The translations under genes and the position numbers were made by a program. A stretch of DNA of 64,000 nt from Salmonella enterica subsp. arizonae (GTDB lineage Bacteria; Pseudomonadota; Gammaproteobacteria; Enterobacterales; Enterobacteriaceae): the NCBI RefSeq assembly GCF_008692845.1, contig NZ_VXJW01000017.1:1-64000 (forward strand), given 5' to 3'. Positions 52,093-60,105 of this stretch are shown one piece after another (within the stretch, counting starts at the first letter, position 1; each line of letters starts with the position of its first letter). The notes beneath the pieces are model-generated. The model was not told where the DNA came from, did not search any database, and saw only the letters and a list, made by a program, of their open reading frames with translations.

Positions 52093-52914
52093 ATGGCTAT
52101 TAAACTTATTGCTATCGACATGGATGGCACCCTTCTGCTGCCCGATCACACCATTTCGCCTGCCGTTAAAAACGCGATTGCCGCAGCCCGCGAAAAAGGG
52201 GTGAACGTTGTGCTGACCACGGGGCGTCCGTATGCGGGCGTTCACAGCTATCTTAAAGAACTTCATATGGAACAACCCGGCGACTACTGTATCACCTACA
52301 ATGGCGCTCTGGTGCAGAAAGCCGGTGATGGCAGTACGGTGGCGCAAACGGCGCTGAGCTATGACGATTATTGTTTCCTTGAGCAGCTATCCCGCGAAGT
52401 GGGGTCTCACTTCCACGCGCTGGATCGCAACACGCTCTATACTGCCAACCGTGATATCAGCTACTACACCGTACATGAATCCTATGTCGCGACCATTCCG
52501 CTGGTGTTCTGCGAGGCAGAGAAAATGGACCCGGCGACGCAGTTCCTGAAAGTCATGATGATTGATGAACCCGCCATCCTTGATAAGGCGATCGCGCGCA
52601 TCCCGGCGGAAGTAAAAGAGAAGTACACCGTGCTGAAAAGCGCGCCGTACTTCCTTGAAATCCTCGATAAACGCGTCAATAAAGGTACTGGCGTAAAATC
52701 ACTGGCCGACGCGCTGGGTATCAAGCCGGAAGAGGTGATGGCGATTGGCGATCAGGAAAATGACATTGCGATGATTGAGTTTGCCGGCATGGGCGTGGCG
52801 ATGGACAACGCCATTCCATCGGTAAAAGAGGTTGCCAACTTTGTCACCAAATCAAATCTGGAAGATGGCGTTGCCTGGGCTATCGAAAAATTTGTGCTTA
52901 ACCCCGACCACTAA
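52093..52914 (+). CDS. yidA: HAD (Cof-type) sugar phosphatase YidA
   Basis: A 273-aa HAD hydrolase with a C2 cap. Motif I IDMDGTLLLPD, motif II TTGRP, motif IV IGDQENDIAM. Acts on sugar phosphates such as erythrose 4-phosphate in vitro. Three residues longer than the E. coli protein at the C-terminus (ends NPDH). Confidence 0.95.
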   Translation: MAIKLIAIDMDGTLLLPDHTISPAVKNAIAAAREKGVNVVLTTGRPYAGVHSYLKELHMEQPGDYCITYNGALVQKAGDGSTVAQTALSYDDYCFLEQLSREVGSHFHALDRNTLYTANRDISYYTVHESYVATIPLVFCEAEKMDPATQFLKVMMIDEPAILDKAIARIPAEVKEKYTVLKSAPYFLEILDKRVNKGTGVKSLADALGIKPEEVMAIGDQENDIAMIEFAGMGVAMDNAIPSVKEVANFVTKSNLEDGVAWAIEKFVLNPDH

Positions 52915-52927
52915 TCCGGCTATTTTC

Positions 52928-52959
52928 CCGCCCGGATAAGGCGTAGCCGCCATCGGGCA
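52928..52959. repeat. REP unit downstream of yidA
   Basis: CCGCCCGGATAAGGCGTAGC followed by CGCCATCGGGCA. Confidence 0.75.
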
Positions 52960-52975
52960 AATACGCGCTTAATGG

Positions 52976-52999
52976 CCCGCACTTGCTGCGGGTTTTTTT
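52976..52999 (+). terminator. yidA terminator
   Basis: CCCGCA-CTTGC-TGCGGG followed by seven T residues. Confidence 0.88.
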
Positions 53000-53059
53000 A
53001 TGTCTTTCGTTTACGTCTTATAACGTTCTCATAACCAATTGTCGTTTTTGTGATCTAAA

Positions 53060-53089
53060 TTGTAGTACAACACAACTACATTATTGACA
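53060..53089 (+). promoter_or_regulatory. orphan FadR-type operator with -35 element
   Basis: TTGTAGTACAA (53060-53070) is a perfect palindrome about a central G and fits the FadR-subfamily consensus TNGTNNNACNA. A consensus -35 TTGACA follows at 53084-53089. No -10 is present at the right distance, because IS-derived sequence starts about 53092. In E. coli the dgo operon, controlled by the FadR-type DgoR, lies next to yidA, so this may be its truncated promoter (inference). Confidence 0.45.
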
Positions 53090-53091
53090 TG

Positions 53092-53430
53092 GTACAAATA
53101 ACACAGGCCAAATCCCCAGTTGCGCTGACTGTCAGTGATGCGGAACAGCCATTCGGCAATTGAGGTCATTTTCTGCATTCAGTTGAGGCTGATAGCGATA
53201 GCAACTTTCGCTGACTAAAAACAGCTTACAGGCAAAACGCATGCTGACGTTTCGACTTCTGACCGCGTGCTGTGTCAGCGGCTTTCGACGCGATGGCGTC
53301 ACCACTTTTTTGCCACGGCCTTCTGAATGATTTCGGCTTTAAAACACTCCTCAGCATACATTTTTTTGCCGCCAAAACGTGAACGCCACTTATAGAAACT
53401 GGCATTGCTCATGCCATGTTCACGACATAC
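53092..53430 (-). mobile_element. degenerate IS3-family element remnant
   Basis: The minus strand encodes pieces of an IS3-family transposase pair. From 53430 downward: VCREHGMSNASFYKWRSRFGG (OrfA helix-turn-helix), a deletion, MYAEECFKAEIIQKAVAKKW and stop; then OrfB-like VTPSRRKPLTQHAVRS, SESCYRYQPQLNAEN and, after a frameshift, WLFRITDSQRNWGFGLCYL. No intact frame and no clear terminal repeats remain. It cannot move by itself. Confidence 0.8.
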
Positions 53431-53617
53431 AAAAGAATTTTCTTTTGAAAATGCTACTGACGCTCAAATTATAACTGCGGTGCAAGATTATAAGTACGCG
53501 CATGTAGAAACAAAATTTGCTAACTCCCCCACTCTTTGGTCTGGGTTGAAGGATAGAGTCGTAAGTGAGAAAAGCAAATTATTGGATTTGGCTCAATATA
53601 ATTATGAGGTTGAGTAA
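53431..53617 (+). pseudogene. 3' fragment of an unknown low-GC gene
   Basis: An open frame coding for about 62 residues (KEFSFENATDAQ ... LDLAQYNYEVE, stop TAA at 53615-53617). Its apparent N-terminus lies in IS-derived sequence and there is no internal Met in frame, so it is the 3' end of a gene whose 5' part is gone. G+C is low (about 38% in 53461-53520). I do not recognise the family. The stop is 2 bp from the next start, suggesting an original two-gene unit. Confidence 0.55.
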
Positions 53618-53619
53618 TT

Positions 53620-54021
53620 ATGAGGTTTATTAATTTTGTTGGCGTGACTATCTTTGTAATGTCTTTTTCTACATTCTCACAAAATGGGAGTGAATATAGT
53701 AAAGAGTACACTGATTGTATATTTAAGACAGTAAATAACCCTATGTCAACGCAGTGCATTGACGCAGAAATAAATGCACAGGACAAGTCAATAGATTCAT
53801 TCATTGGTAAGCATGGCGATATAACCTCTCCAGAGGATGGTAATATTGTAGAACTTAAGTTATTTACTGATAACCAGCGTAAATACATCGATGGGAAATG
53901 TGACTTATGGCTGAAGACTGGAGGGCAAAACGGAATGCTTTTAAATAAACAGTGCGTTTTGGATGAAACAATTTCGCTTAAAAAGTTGTTGTCTGACTTT
54001 GTTAGTTCTGTTGATGGTTAA
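53620..54021 (+). CDS. small secreted LprI/DUF1311-like protein
   Basis: A 133-aa protein. Signal peptide of about 20 residues (MRFINFVGVTIFVMSFSTFS), then a mature domain with four cysteines (DCIF, QCID, KCDL, QCVL). The pattern C..AEINAQDKSIDSFIG ... LFTDNQRKYIDGKC ... QCVLDETISLKKLL fits the DUF1311/LprI lysozyme-inhibitor-like domain by eye. G+C is about 35-43% in the 60-base rows I counted. It follows the truncated gene by 2 bp, so it may have been its periplasmic immunity partner (inference). The start is preceded by GAGTAATT, a weak ribosome site. Confidence 0.65.
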   Translation: MRFINFVGVTIFVMSFSTFSQNGSEYSKEYTDCIFKTVNNPMSTQCIDAEINAQDKSIDSFIGKHGDITSPEDGNIVELKLFTDNQRKYIDGKCDLWLKTGGQNGMLLNKQCVLDETISLKKLLSDFVSSVDG

Positions 54022-54026
54022 TTAAA

Positions 54027-54239
54027 TCATGTGGAGGATCTTCTTGAGATCCTCCATGGAACGTTGTAATCCTTTGCTCTGTAAACGAAAAAAACCGCAG
54101 GAATACAGGTTGGTTCGGTTTCGTCGAGCAGCAAACTTGCCAAAACCGGGCGGTAACTGATCTTCACAGGAACTTTTACTACCAGTTGCCTGGGGTCTTG
54201 CGTAATCCCTTTACAGGCGTCAATTTTATCTCCATACAA
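54027..54239 (-). CDS. uncharacterised minus-strand frame downstream of torS
   Basis: An open frame of about 70 residues from a TTG (MYGDKIDACKGITQ ...), in frame open further up to residues [20 protein letters not shown] that overlap the torS end. It has no clear ribosome site and no recognisable domain; cysteines occur as in small secreted proteins. It could be the tail of a decayed gene or chance. The last ~25 bases lie in the hairpin at 54032-54056. Confidence 0.2.
   Translation of the reverse strand: MYGDKIDACKGITQDPRQLVVKVPVKISYRPVLASLLLDETEPTCIPAVFFVYRAKDYNVPWRISRRSST
54032..54056. terminator. perfect 10-bp hairpin after the LprI-like gene
   Basis: TGGAGGATCT-TCTTG-AGATCCTCCA. There is no T-run behind it on either strand, so it is not a standard intrinsic terminator. 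It may stabilise or mark the 3' end of one of the two converging frames. Confidence 0.4.
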
Positions 54240-54267
54240 CTGGCAGGTTAGTCCGGGGTCGTTGAGC

Positions 54268-57006
54268 TTATCCCTCTTTGAAACCGGACGATATCCATGC
54301 GTCGAGCGCCGTCACTCCCTGCGTCACGATAGTTTTAATATCTATATCACTAAGCGGCTGCATTTCCAGCTCCCGACAGGCATCGGTCGCCTGAGTCATC
54401 CCCAGGCTGGCGCAGCCGCTTTTTAATTTATGCGCCAGCCGCTTAATGTTAACGTCGTCATTCATGGCTCGCGCCGCCTCGATCTCCTCGACTAAAGGCA
54501 GCACGCTTTCTTTGAATAACGCGACCCATTGCCGGAGTTTTTCCGGGCCGACAGACGCCATATCGCTGGCAAGCTGATGTTCATTCAGCATCGCCTGCGC
54601 GTTGTGAGATTTACCCTGTAAATAGTGCGCTATCATGCGGTAAAGCTCCTCTCGGGGAACGGGCTTTTGAATAATCCCACAGAAAAGACCGGCGGTACGC
54701 TGACGGAGATTGTCGTCTATCACATGCGCGCTAAAACCAATGCGTTTCATGGCGGGATACTGACTCATCAACTGCTGCGCCAGGGTTAAGCCGTCATAAT
54801 CCGGTAAATCAAAATCCACCAGCGCGACATCAAAGGACTCGCCTTCGGTTAAACAGCGTAGCGCGTCATTCGCGCTTTCGGCAAGCGAGACCTTCACGCC
54901 TTTGCTCGTGAGCATTTCAGCGGTAATACGCTGCGTTAGCGTATTATCTTCAATCAGCAACAGGCGTAGTCCGTTAAGATTTATCGGTTCCCTAAGCGCG
55001 TTTTTATTCGCGGGTTTGGGGTGGCGAACCGGCAACTGTAAACGAAAACAACTGCCAACATGAAGCATACTGGTGACGGTTAGCGTCCCGCCCATCGCCT
55101 CCGCCAGGCTCGCGCTAATAGCCAGCCCCAGCCCCGTCCCGCCCCGGCGTCCTGTCACCTGCACAAACGGCTTAAAAATATCCGTCAGCTTCGCTTCCGG
55201 GATACCGCATCCGCTATCTTCAACCTCAATGAACCAGCTCTGATCATTGCAAAACGTGCGCAGCACAATATTGCCGCGTTCGGTAAATTTCGCCGCGTTA
55301 CTTAAAAGATTAATCACAATCTGGCGTATTCGGCGCGGATCGCCTTGCAGCGTTGAGGGGAGTTGGTTGCTAAAATCGGCGATGAGCGCCACCTGAACGC
55401 GGCTGTGCATTAAATGCAGCGCGCTATTCAACAATTGTCGCGGTTCAAATGGCTCTTCGCTAATGGAGACGTTGGTTCCGCCTACTTCAATCGCCGAGTA
55501 ATCAAGAATATCGTTAAGGATCGCCAGTAGCGACTCGCCTGAATCATTAATGGCCTGTAAATCGTCGCGATAATTTGCCATTAGCGGTTTATCGGCCAGT
55601 AATTGTACCGTACCGAGAATACCGTAAAGCGGCGTGCGAATTTCATGGCTCATGGCGGCAAGGAACGTCGATTTCGCCTCGTTGGCCTTTTCCGCTTCGG
55701 CACGCGCCTGCCGGTGTTCCAGCACCAGCGCATGAAGCTCCGCCGTTTGTGACCGCACCTGCTCCGCCAGATCTTCACGATGATGGTTCAATTTGCGCAC
55801 GTTGGCGCGAAATGCCTCCATCAGACGGCTGATGGTATCAAGTTCGCTGACGCCAGCCGCCTCCGGGAACGGTGAGTCAATATCCCCCTCCAGTAACCGT
55901 TGTAAGGCCTGCGTTTGTTGCGCCAGCGGGCGGGATACGGAGCGGTAAACCACTCGCCAAAGAATAAAGCTTAATGAGCATAGCGCCAGGATGCCTAAGA
56001 TCACTAACCCTATTTGCCCACGCTGACTGGCGTGTTTAAGACGCGCTAACCCAGCCTCGTTACGCTTTTCGATGGCGTTTACCAATTGCGACACTTCTGT
56101 ACTGAAGCGGGTAAACTGGAAGAGGTTATTTTCCATTAGCGTTTGAAGCTGCTCGCGGATGGCATTTTCCTTACGGAACAGGGTAACTAGCGTGGAGTAC
56201 TGGTTTATTTTCTCCAGCGCGTCGGCGATTTGGGCGCGAACGGTAGGGTCTTCTATACGTTGCTGGCGGCGGGATAAAATTTTAACCAGTTGATTAAGTT
56301 TTTCATCGATCTCATCGGCATCGCTCAGCCCTTGCGCGTCTTTTAAGGTCCCAATGAGCTGCTTAAACCGCAGAGCGTTAACCCGCAGCTCATTCATCTG
56401 ATTCACATACTCAAGGTCGATATCAATCAGCCGGTCAAGCGCGCGTTCAGCCTGATCCCCTTTACCGCTTTCGATAAGATCGTAAATACCGGCCTGGGTG
56501 GCGCCCGCTGATGTCGATGCATTATTGGCCTGGCCGTGGGCCTGGGCGGCAATGCTTTCCGCTGCCTCCGCAATCTGGCGGCTTAACTGCTGTTGCTGTG
56601 CGCGCAGCGTGAGAATTTCACCGACCAGAGTTCCCTGCTGCCCAAGCGTTTGCGCTATCTCTTTTTCTTGCCGGGCAATGGCCGAGGTATTAAATCCCTG
56701 CTCGCTTAATGCCTGCAATATATGGTTAATTTTGAGGCTTTGCGCTTTCAGCATCTTCCCTTGGGCAAGCCAGACGCCCTCACTGTCGGCATTGGTCAGA
56801 TTTTGCGCGGAAAAGAGCTCATAAGCGCTGGCTTCGCTTAACTGCCTGGCCATATTCATTGTGGGGATCAGCGCTTGCGTATTGGTCTGCTCCACCTGAC
56901 TAATGATGCGCAGGCTTATCCAGCCGATCACGGTGCTGAGTAGGGTGAGCGCCGCCATCAGGGCGAGGGCCAGCCATAATCTGCGGGTCAGTGAAGGCGT
57001 TGACAT
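54268..57006 (-). CDS. torS: TMAO sensor hybrid histidine kinase TorS
   Basis: A 912-aa unorthodox sensor kinase (E. coli 914). Membrane helix near residues 10-30, a helical periplasmic sensor, second membrane helix near 335-355, HAMP, HisKA with phospho-His in [13 protein letters not shown], HATPase ([19 protein letters not shown]), receiver with Asp in [13 protein letters not shown], and C-terminal HPt ([14 protein letters not shown]). It relays His-Asp-His to TorR when TorT reports TMAO. Divergent from torT by 79 bp. Confidence 0.96.
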   Translation of the reverse strand: MSTPSLTRRLWLALALMAALTLLSTVIGWISLRIISQVEQTNTQALIPTMNMARQLSEASAYELFSAQNLTNADSEGVWLAQGKMLKAQSLKINHILQALSEQGFNTSAIARQEKEIAQTLGQQGTLVGEILTLRAQQQQLSRQIAEAAESIAAQAHGQANNASTSAGATQAGIYDLIESGKGDQAERALDRLIDIDLEYVNQMNELRVNALRFKQLIGTLKDAQGLSDADEIDEKLNQLVKILSRRQQRIEDPTVRAQIADALEKINQYSTLVTLFRKENAIREQLQTLMENNLFQFTRFSTEVSQLVNAIEKRNEAGLARLKHASQRGQIGLVILGILALCSLSFILWRVVYRSVSRPLAQQTQALQRLLEGDIDSPFPEAAGVSELDTISRLMEAFRANVRKLNHHREDLAEQVRSQTAELHALVLEHRQARAEAEKANEAKSTFLAAMSHEIRTPLYGILGTVQLLADKPLMANYRDDLQAINDSGESLLAILNDILDYSAIEVGGTNVSISEEPFEPRQLLNSALHLMHSRVQVALIADFSNQLPSTLQGDPRRIRQIVINLLSNAAKFTERGNIVLRTFCNDQSWFIEVEDSGCGIPEAKLTDIFKPFVQVTGRRGGTGLGLAISASLAEAMGGTLTVTSMLHVGSCFRLQLPVRHPKPANKNALREPINLNGLRLLLIEDNTLTQRITAEMLTSKGVKVSLAESANDALRCLTEGESFDVALVDFDLPDYDGLTLAQQLMSQYPAMKRIGFSAHVIDDNLRQRTAGLFCGIIQKPVPREELYRMIAHYLQGKSHNAQAMLNEHQLASDMASVGPEKLRQWVALFKESVLPLVEEIEAARAMNDDVNIKRLAHKLKSGCASLGMTQATDACRELEMQPLSDIDIKTIVTQGVTALDAWISSGFKEG

Positions 57007-57085
57007 TTATGCGCCGCGGGTGAAATGGGTTGAGTTGCCGCCAGAAAAACCATTAGGATAAAACCTTGTCAGTAGTGGGGCTACC

Positions 57086-58126
57086 ATGCGCGCGCTTATT
57101 TCGTTCTTTTTTTTGATAATCATTGTCTCGAATGTAGAAACGGCGTTAGCCGGAACCGGGCTATTGCACTGGACGCGCGCCGATCGGGCGATTCCCTGGC
57201 GACAAACGGCAATTAGTGCGATTAAACCCTGGAAACTGTGTGCATTATACCCCAGCCTGAAAGATTCTTACTGGCTGTCCGTCAACTACGGGATGCAAAA
57301 AGCGGCCAAATTTTATGGTGTTGATTTAAAAGTGCTGGAAGCGAACGGCTATCGGCAACTGGCGACACAACAACAGCAAATGATGCAGTGCCGGGAGTGG
57401 GGCGCCGACGCGATTCTGTTGGGGAGTAGCACCGATCGTTTTCCGGAGCTGGAACGGTATGCCGGTAATGTGCCGGTTATTGAACTGGTGAATATGATTC
57501 ACGATGCCAGTGTCGCAACCCGTGTCGGTCTGCCGTGGTTTCAGATGGGCTATCTGCCGGGACGCTTTCTGGCGCAGTGGAGCAAAGGAAAAACGCTTAA
57601 CGTTTTACTCTTTCCGGGGCCGGATGAAGCCGGCGGCAGTCAGGAGATGGTAGCGGGTTTTCGTCAGGCGATTAAAGGCAGCGCAATTAACATTGTGGAT
57701 ATCGCCTGGGGCGATAACGACATTGAAGTACAGCGAAACTTACTCCAGGAGATGCTGGAGCGCCATCCCGACGCCAATGTAATCGCCGGGTCGGCGATAG
57801 CGGCGGAGGCGGCGATGGGCGAAGGGCGAAATTCGACGACCCCGCTCACGACCGTCTCATTTTATCTGACGCATCAGGTCTATCGCGGTTTAAAACGCGG
57901 CCATGTCCTGATGGCGCTCAGCGATCAGATGGCCTGGCAGGGAGAATTAGCGATAGCGCAGTCGATTAAGGTTTTACAGGGGCAACCGGTGCCTGAAAAT
58001 ATCAGCCCGCCGGTGCTTATTTTGACGCATAAAAATGCCAACAGCGCACACGTTCGTCGATCGCTATCACCGCCGGGATTTCGGCCCGTCTATCTGTATC
58101 AATACACCTCCGAGGCTAAAAAGTAG
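57086..58126 (+). CDS. torT: periplasmic TMAO-binding protein TorT
   Basis: A 346-aa type-I periplasmic binding protein with an N-terminal signal peptide (MRALISFFFLIIIVSNVETALA). It binds TMAO and contacts the TorS sensor domain. Strong GTGGGG ribosome site. Its 3' end overlaps convergent torR by 28 bp. Confidence 0.95.
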   Translation: MRALISFFFLIIIVSNVETALAGTGLLHWTRADRAIPWRQTAISAIKPWKLCALYPSLKDSYWLSVNYGMQKAAKFYGVDLKVLEANGYRQLATQQQQMMQCREWGADAILLGSSTDRFPELERYAGNVPVIELVNMIHDASVATRVGLPWFQMGYLPGRFLAQWSKGKTLNVLLFPGPDEAGGSQEMVAGFRQAIKGSAINIVDIAWGDNDIEVQRNLLQEMLERHPDANVIAGSAIAAEAAMGEGRNSTTPLTTVSFYLTHQVYRGLKRGHVLMALSDQMAWQGELAIAQSIKVLQGQPVPENISPPVLILTHKNANSAHVRRSLSPPGFRPVYLYQYTSEAKK

Positions 58127-58791
58127 CCTTCGCCATGCTGCGTGACCAGCAGTTCCGGCGTAATTTTATGGCGTAAGCGGCGAACCAATACATCAATCGT
58201 GCGGAGATCCGGCGTCTCTACGCGGCGGGCGGAAAGCATCCGCAGCAGGCGTTCACGATGCAGCACTTTGCCTGGATTGGTCACAAAGGCCAGCAGCAGC
58301 TCGTACTCCGCGCGCGTAAGCTTAATGGTTTCACCGTTATGCTCCAGCGTGTGGTTCATCACGTTCAGACAGTAACCGGAAAACACGTAGCAGTTTTCAT
58401 TGGCGCTTTGCGGCGTTGGGCGGGCCAGATCGATGCGCCACAAAAGATTTTTCACCCGCACCACCAACTCACGCAGCTCCAGCGGCTTGGTGACGTAGTC
58501 GTCTGCGCCCATCTCCAGCCCGACGATACGGTCGATTTGGTCGCAACGCCCCGTCACCAGAATAATGCCCACAGTGGAGCGTTCGCGTAGCGATCTGGTC
58601 AGCATCAACCCGTTTTCATCGGGGAGATTGATATCCAGCAGAATCAGCGAAACGTGCTCATGCTCCATGATGTCGCGCAGGCCCGCGCCGCTGGCGGTCA
58701 CAGAAACACGATACCCCTCCTGCTCAAAATAGGCCTGTAATCTGGCTTGGGTAACAGGTTCATCCTCAACAATAACAATGTGATGTGGCAT
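58099..58791 (-). CDS. torR: TMAO response regulator TorR
   Basis: A 230-aa OmpR/PhoB-type regulator. Receiver with phospho-Asp53 (LLDINLPDENG) and Lys in VTKPLELREL; C-terminal winged helix (RLLRMLSARRVETPDLRTIDVLVRRLRHK). The start MPHHIVIVEDEP at 58791 matches E. coli; the frame is open 19 codons upstream across the tor boxes. Confidence 0.96.
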   Translation of the reverse strand: MPHHIVIVEDEPVTQARLQAYFEQEGYRVSVTASGAGLRDIMEHEHVSLILLDINLPDENGLMLTRSLRERSTVGIILVTGRCDQIDRIVGLEMGADDYVTKPLELRELVVRVKNLLWRIDLARPTPQSANENCYVFSGYCLNVMNHTLEHNGETIKLTRAEYELLLAFVTNPGKVLHRERLLRMLSARRVETPDLRTIDVLVRRLRHKITPELLVTQHGEGYFLASEVY

Positions 58792-58809
58792 CCTGTGCGC
58801 GATCTCTTT

Positions 58810-58872
58810 CTGTTCATATCTGTTCATATATTGCCGTATCCCGTTCATTCTGACCAGTGACGCTGTTCATAT
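58810..58872 (+). promoter_or_regulatory. tor boxes ahead of torCAD and torR
   Basis: Four decameric boxes: CTGTTCATAT at 58810-58819, 58820-58829 and 58863-58872, plus the variant CCGTTCATTC at 58841-58850. TorR~P binds these to activate torCAD, and they overlap the torR leader, fitting negative autoregulation. Three of the four are perfect. Confidence 0.92.
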
Positions 58873-58920
58873 TTGCGGAATAAGATCTGTGCGTTAAACC
58901 ATATAATTACAGGGGCTATT

Positions 58921-60105
58921 ATGCGAAAACTCTGGAGAGCGTTACTCAGGCCAAGCGCCCGTTGGTCGATACTGGCGCTGGTCATTGTCGGGATGGTGAT
59001 CGGCGTTGCGCTGATTGTTTTACCTCACGTCGGTATCAAACTGACCAGTACGACAGAGTTTTGCGTCAGTTGCCATAGTATGCAGCCGGTGTATCAGGAA
59101 TATAAACAGTCCGTACATTTCCAGAACGCTTCCGGGGTGCGCGCGGAATGCCACGACTGCCATATTCCCCCCGATATCCCAGGCATGGTGAAACGTAAGC
59201 TGGAAGCCAGCAACGATCTTTACCAGACATTTATCGCCCACTCGATTGATACCCCTGAAAAATTTGAAGCCAAACGCGCCGAGCTTGCCGAGCGTGAATG
59301 GGCGCGCATGAAAGAGAATAACTCCGCAACCTGCCGCTCCTGTCATAACTACGATGCGATGGATCACGCGAAACAGAACCCGGAAGCGGCGCGGCAAATG
59401 AAAATCGCCGCGAAAGAAAACCAATCCTGCATTGACTGCCATAAAGGGATTGCCCATCAGCTACCGGATATGAGCAGCGGTTTCCGCAAACAGTTTGAAG
59501 AACTACGCGCCAGCGCCAGTACGCATAACGATGGCGATACGCTCTATTCGCTGGATATCAAACCGATTTACGCCGCCAAAGGCGATAAAGAATCGGCAGG
59601 CTCGCTGTTACCTGCTTCCGAAGTGAAAGTCCTTAAACGGGACGGTGACTGGCTGCAGGTGCAAATCGAAGGCTGGACGGAGACGAACGGTCGCCAGCGC
59701 GTGCTGACGCAGTTGCCCGGTAAACGTATTTTTGTCGCCTCGATTCGCGGCGATGTGCAACAACATGTGAAAACGCTGGAAGAAACCACCGTCGCGGCGA
59801 CCAATACTAAGTGGAGCAAATTACAGGCAACCGCGTGGATGCAAAAAGGCGACATGGTAAACGATATTAAACCGATTTGGGCCTACGCCGACTCGCTCTA
59901 TAACGGCACCTGTAATCAGTGTCATGGCGCGCCGGACAAAGCGCACTTCGACGCTAACGGCTGGATCGGCACGCTCAACGGCATGATCGGCTTCACCAGT
60001 CTGGATAAGCGTGAAGAACGTACCTTGTTGAAATATCTCCAGATGAATGCGTCAGATACCACCAACACGCCGCACAGCGATAAGGGAGAACACAATGAAA
60101 AATAA
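58921..60105 (+). CDS. torC: pentahaem c-type cytochrome TorC
   Basis: A 394-aa NapC/NirT-family cytochrome anchored by one N-terminal helix. Four CxxCH motifs in the N-terminal domain (CVSCH, CHDCH, CRSCH, CIDCH) and a fifth in the C-terminal domain (CNQCH). Passes electrons from menaquinol to TorA and also negatively influences TorS in E. coli. ATG at 58921 follows AGGGG. Confidence 0.96.
   Translation: MRKLWRALLRPSARWSILALVIVGMVIGVALIVLPHVGIKLTSTTEFCVSCHSMQPVYQEYKQSVHFQNASGVRAECHDCHIPPDIPGMVKRKLEASNDLYQTFIAHSIDTPEKFEAKRAELAEREWARMKENNSATCRSCHNYDAMDHAKQNPEAARQMKIAAKENQSCIDCHKGIAHQLPDMSSGFRKQFEELRASASTHNDGDTLYSLDIKPIYAAKGDKESAGSLLPASEVKVLKRDGDWLQVQIEGWTETNGRQRVLTQLPGKRIFVASIRGDVQQHVKTLEETTVAATNTKWSKLQATAWMQKGDMVNDIKPIWAYADSLYNGTCNQCHGAPDKAHFDANGWIGTLNGMIGFTSLDKREERTLLKYLQMNASDTTNTPHSDKGEHNEK

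Noticed and set aside
53405-53430. ATG at 53405 as true start of the low-GC gene
   Set aside because: The first residues (MLMPCSRHT) are read from the antisense of the IS transposase; the frame only becomes distinct gene sequence after 53430.
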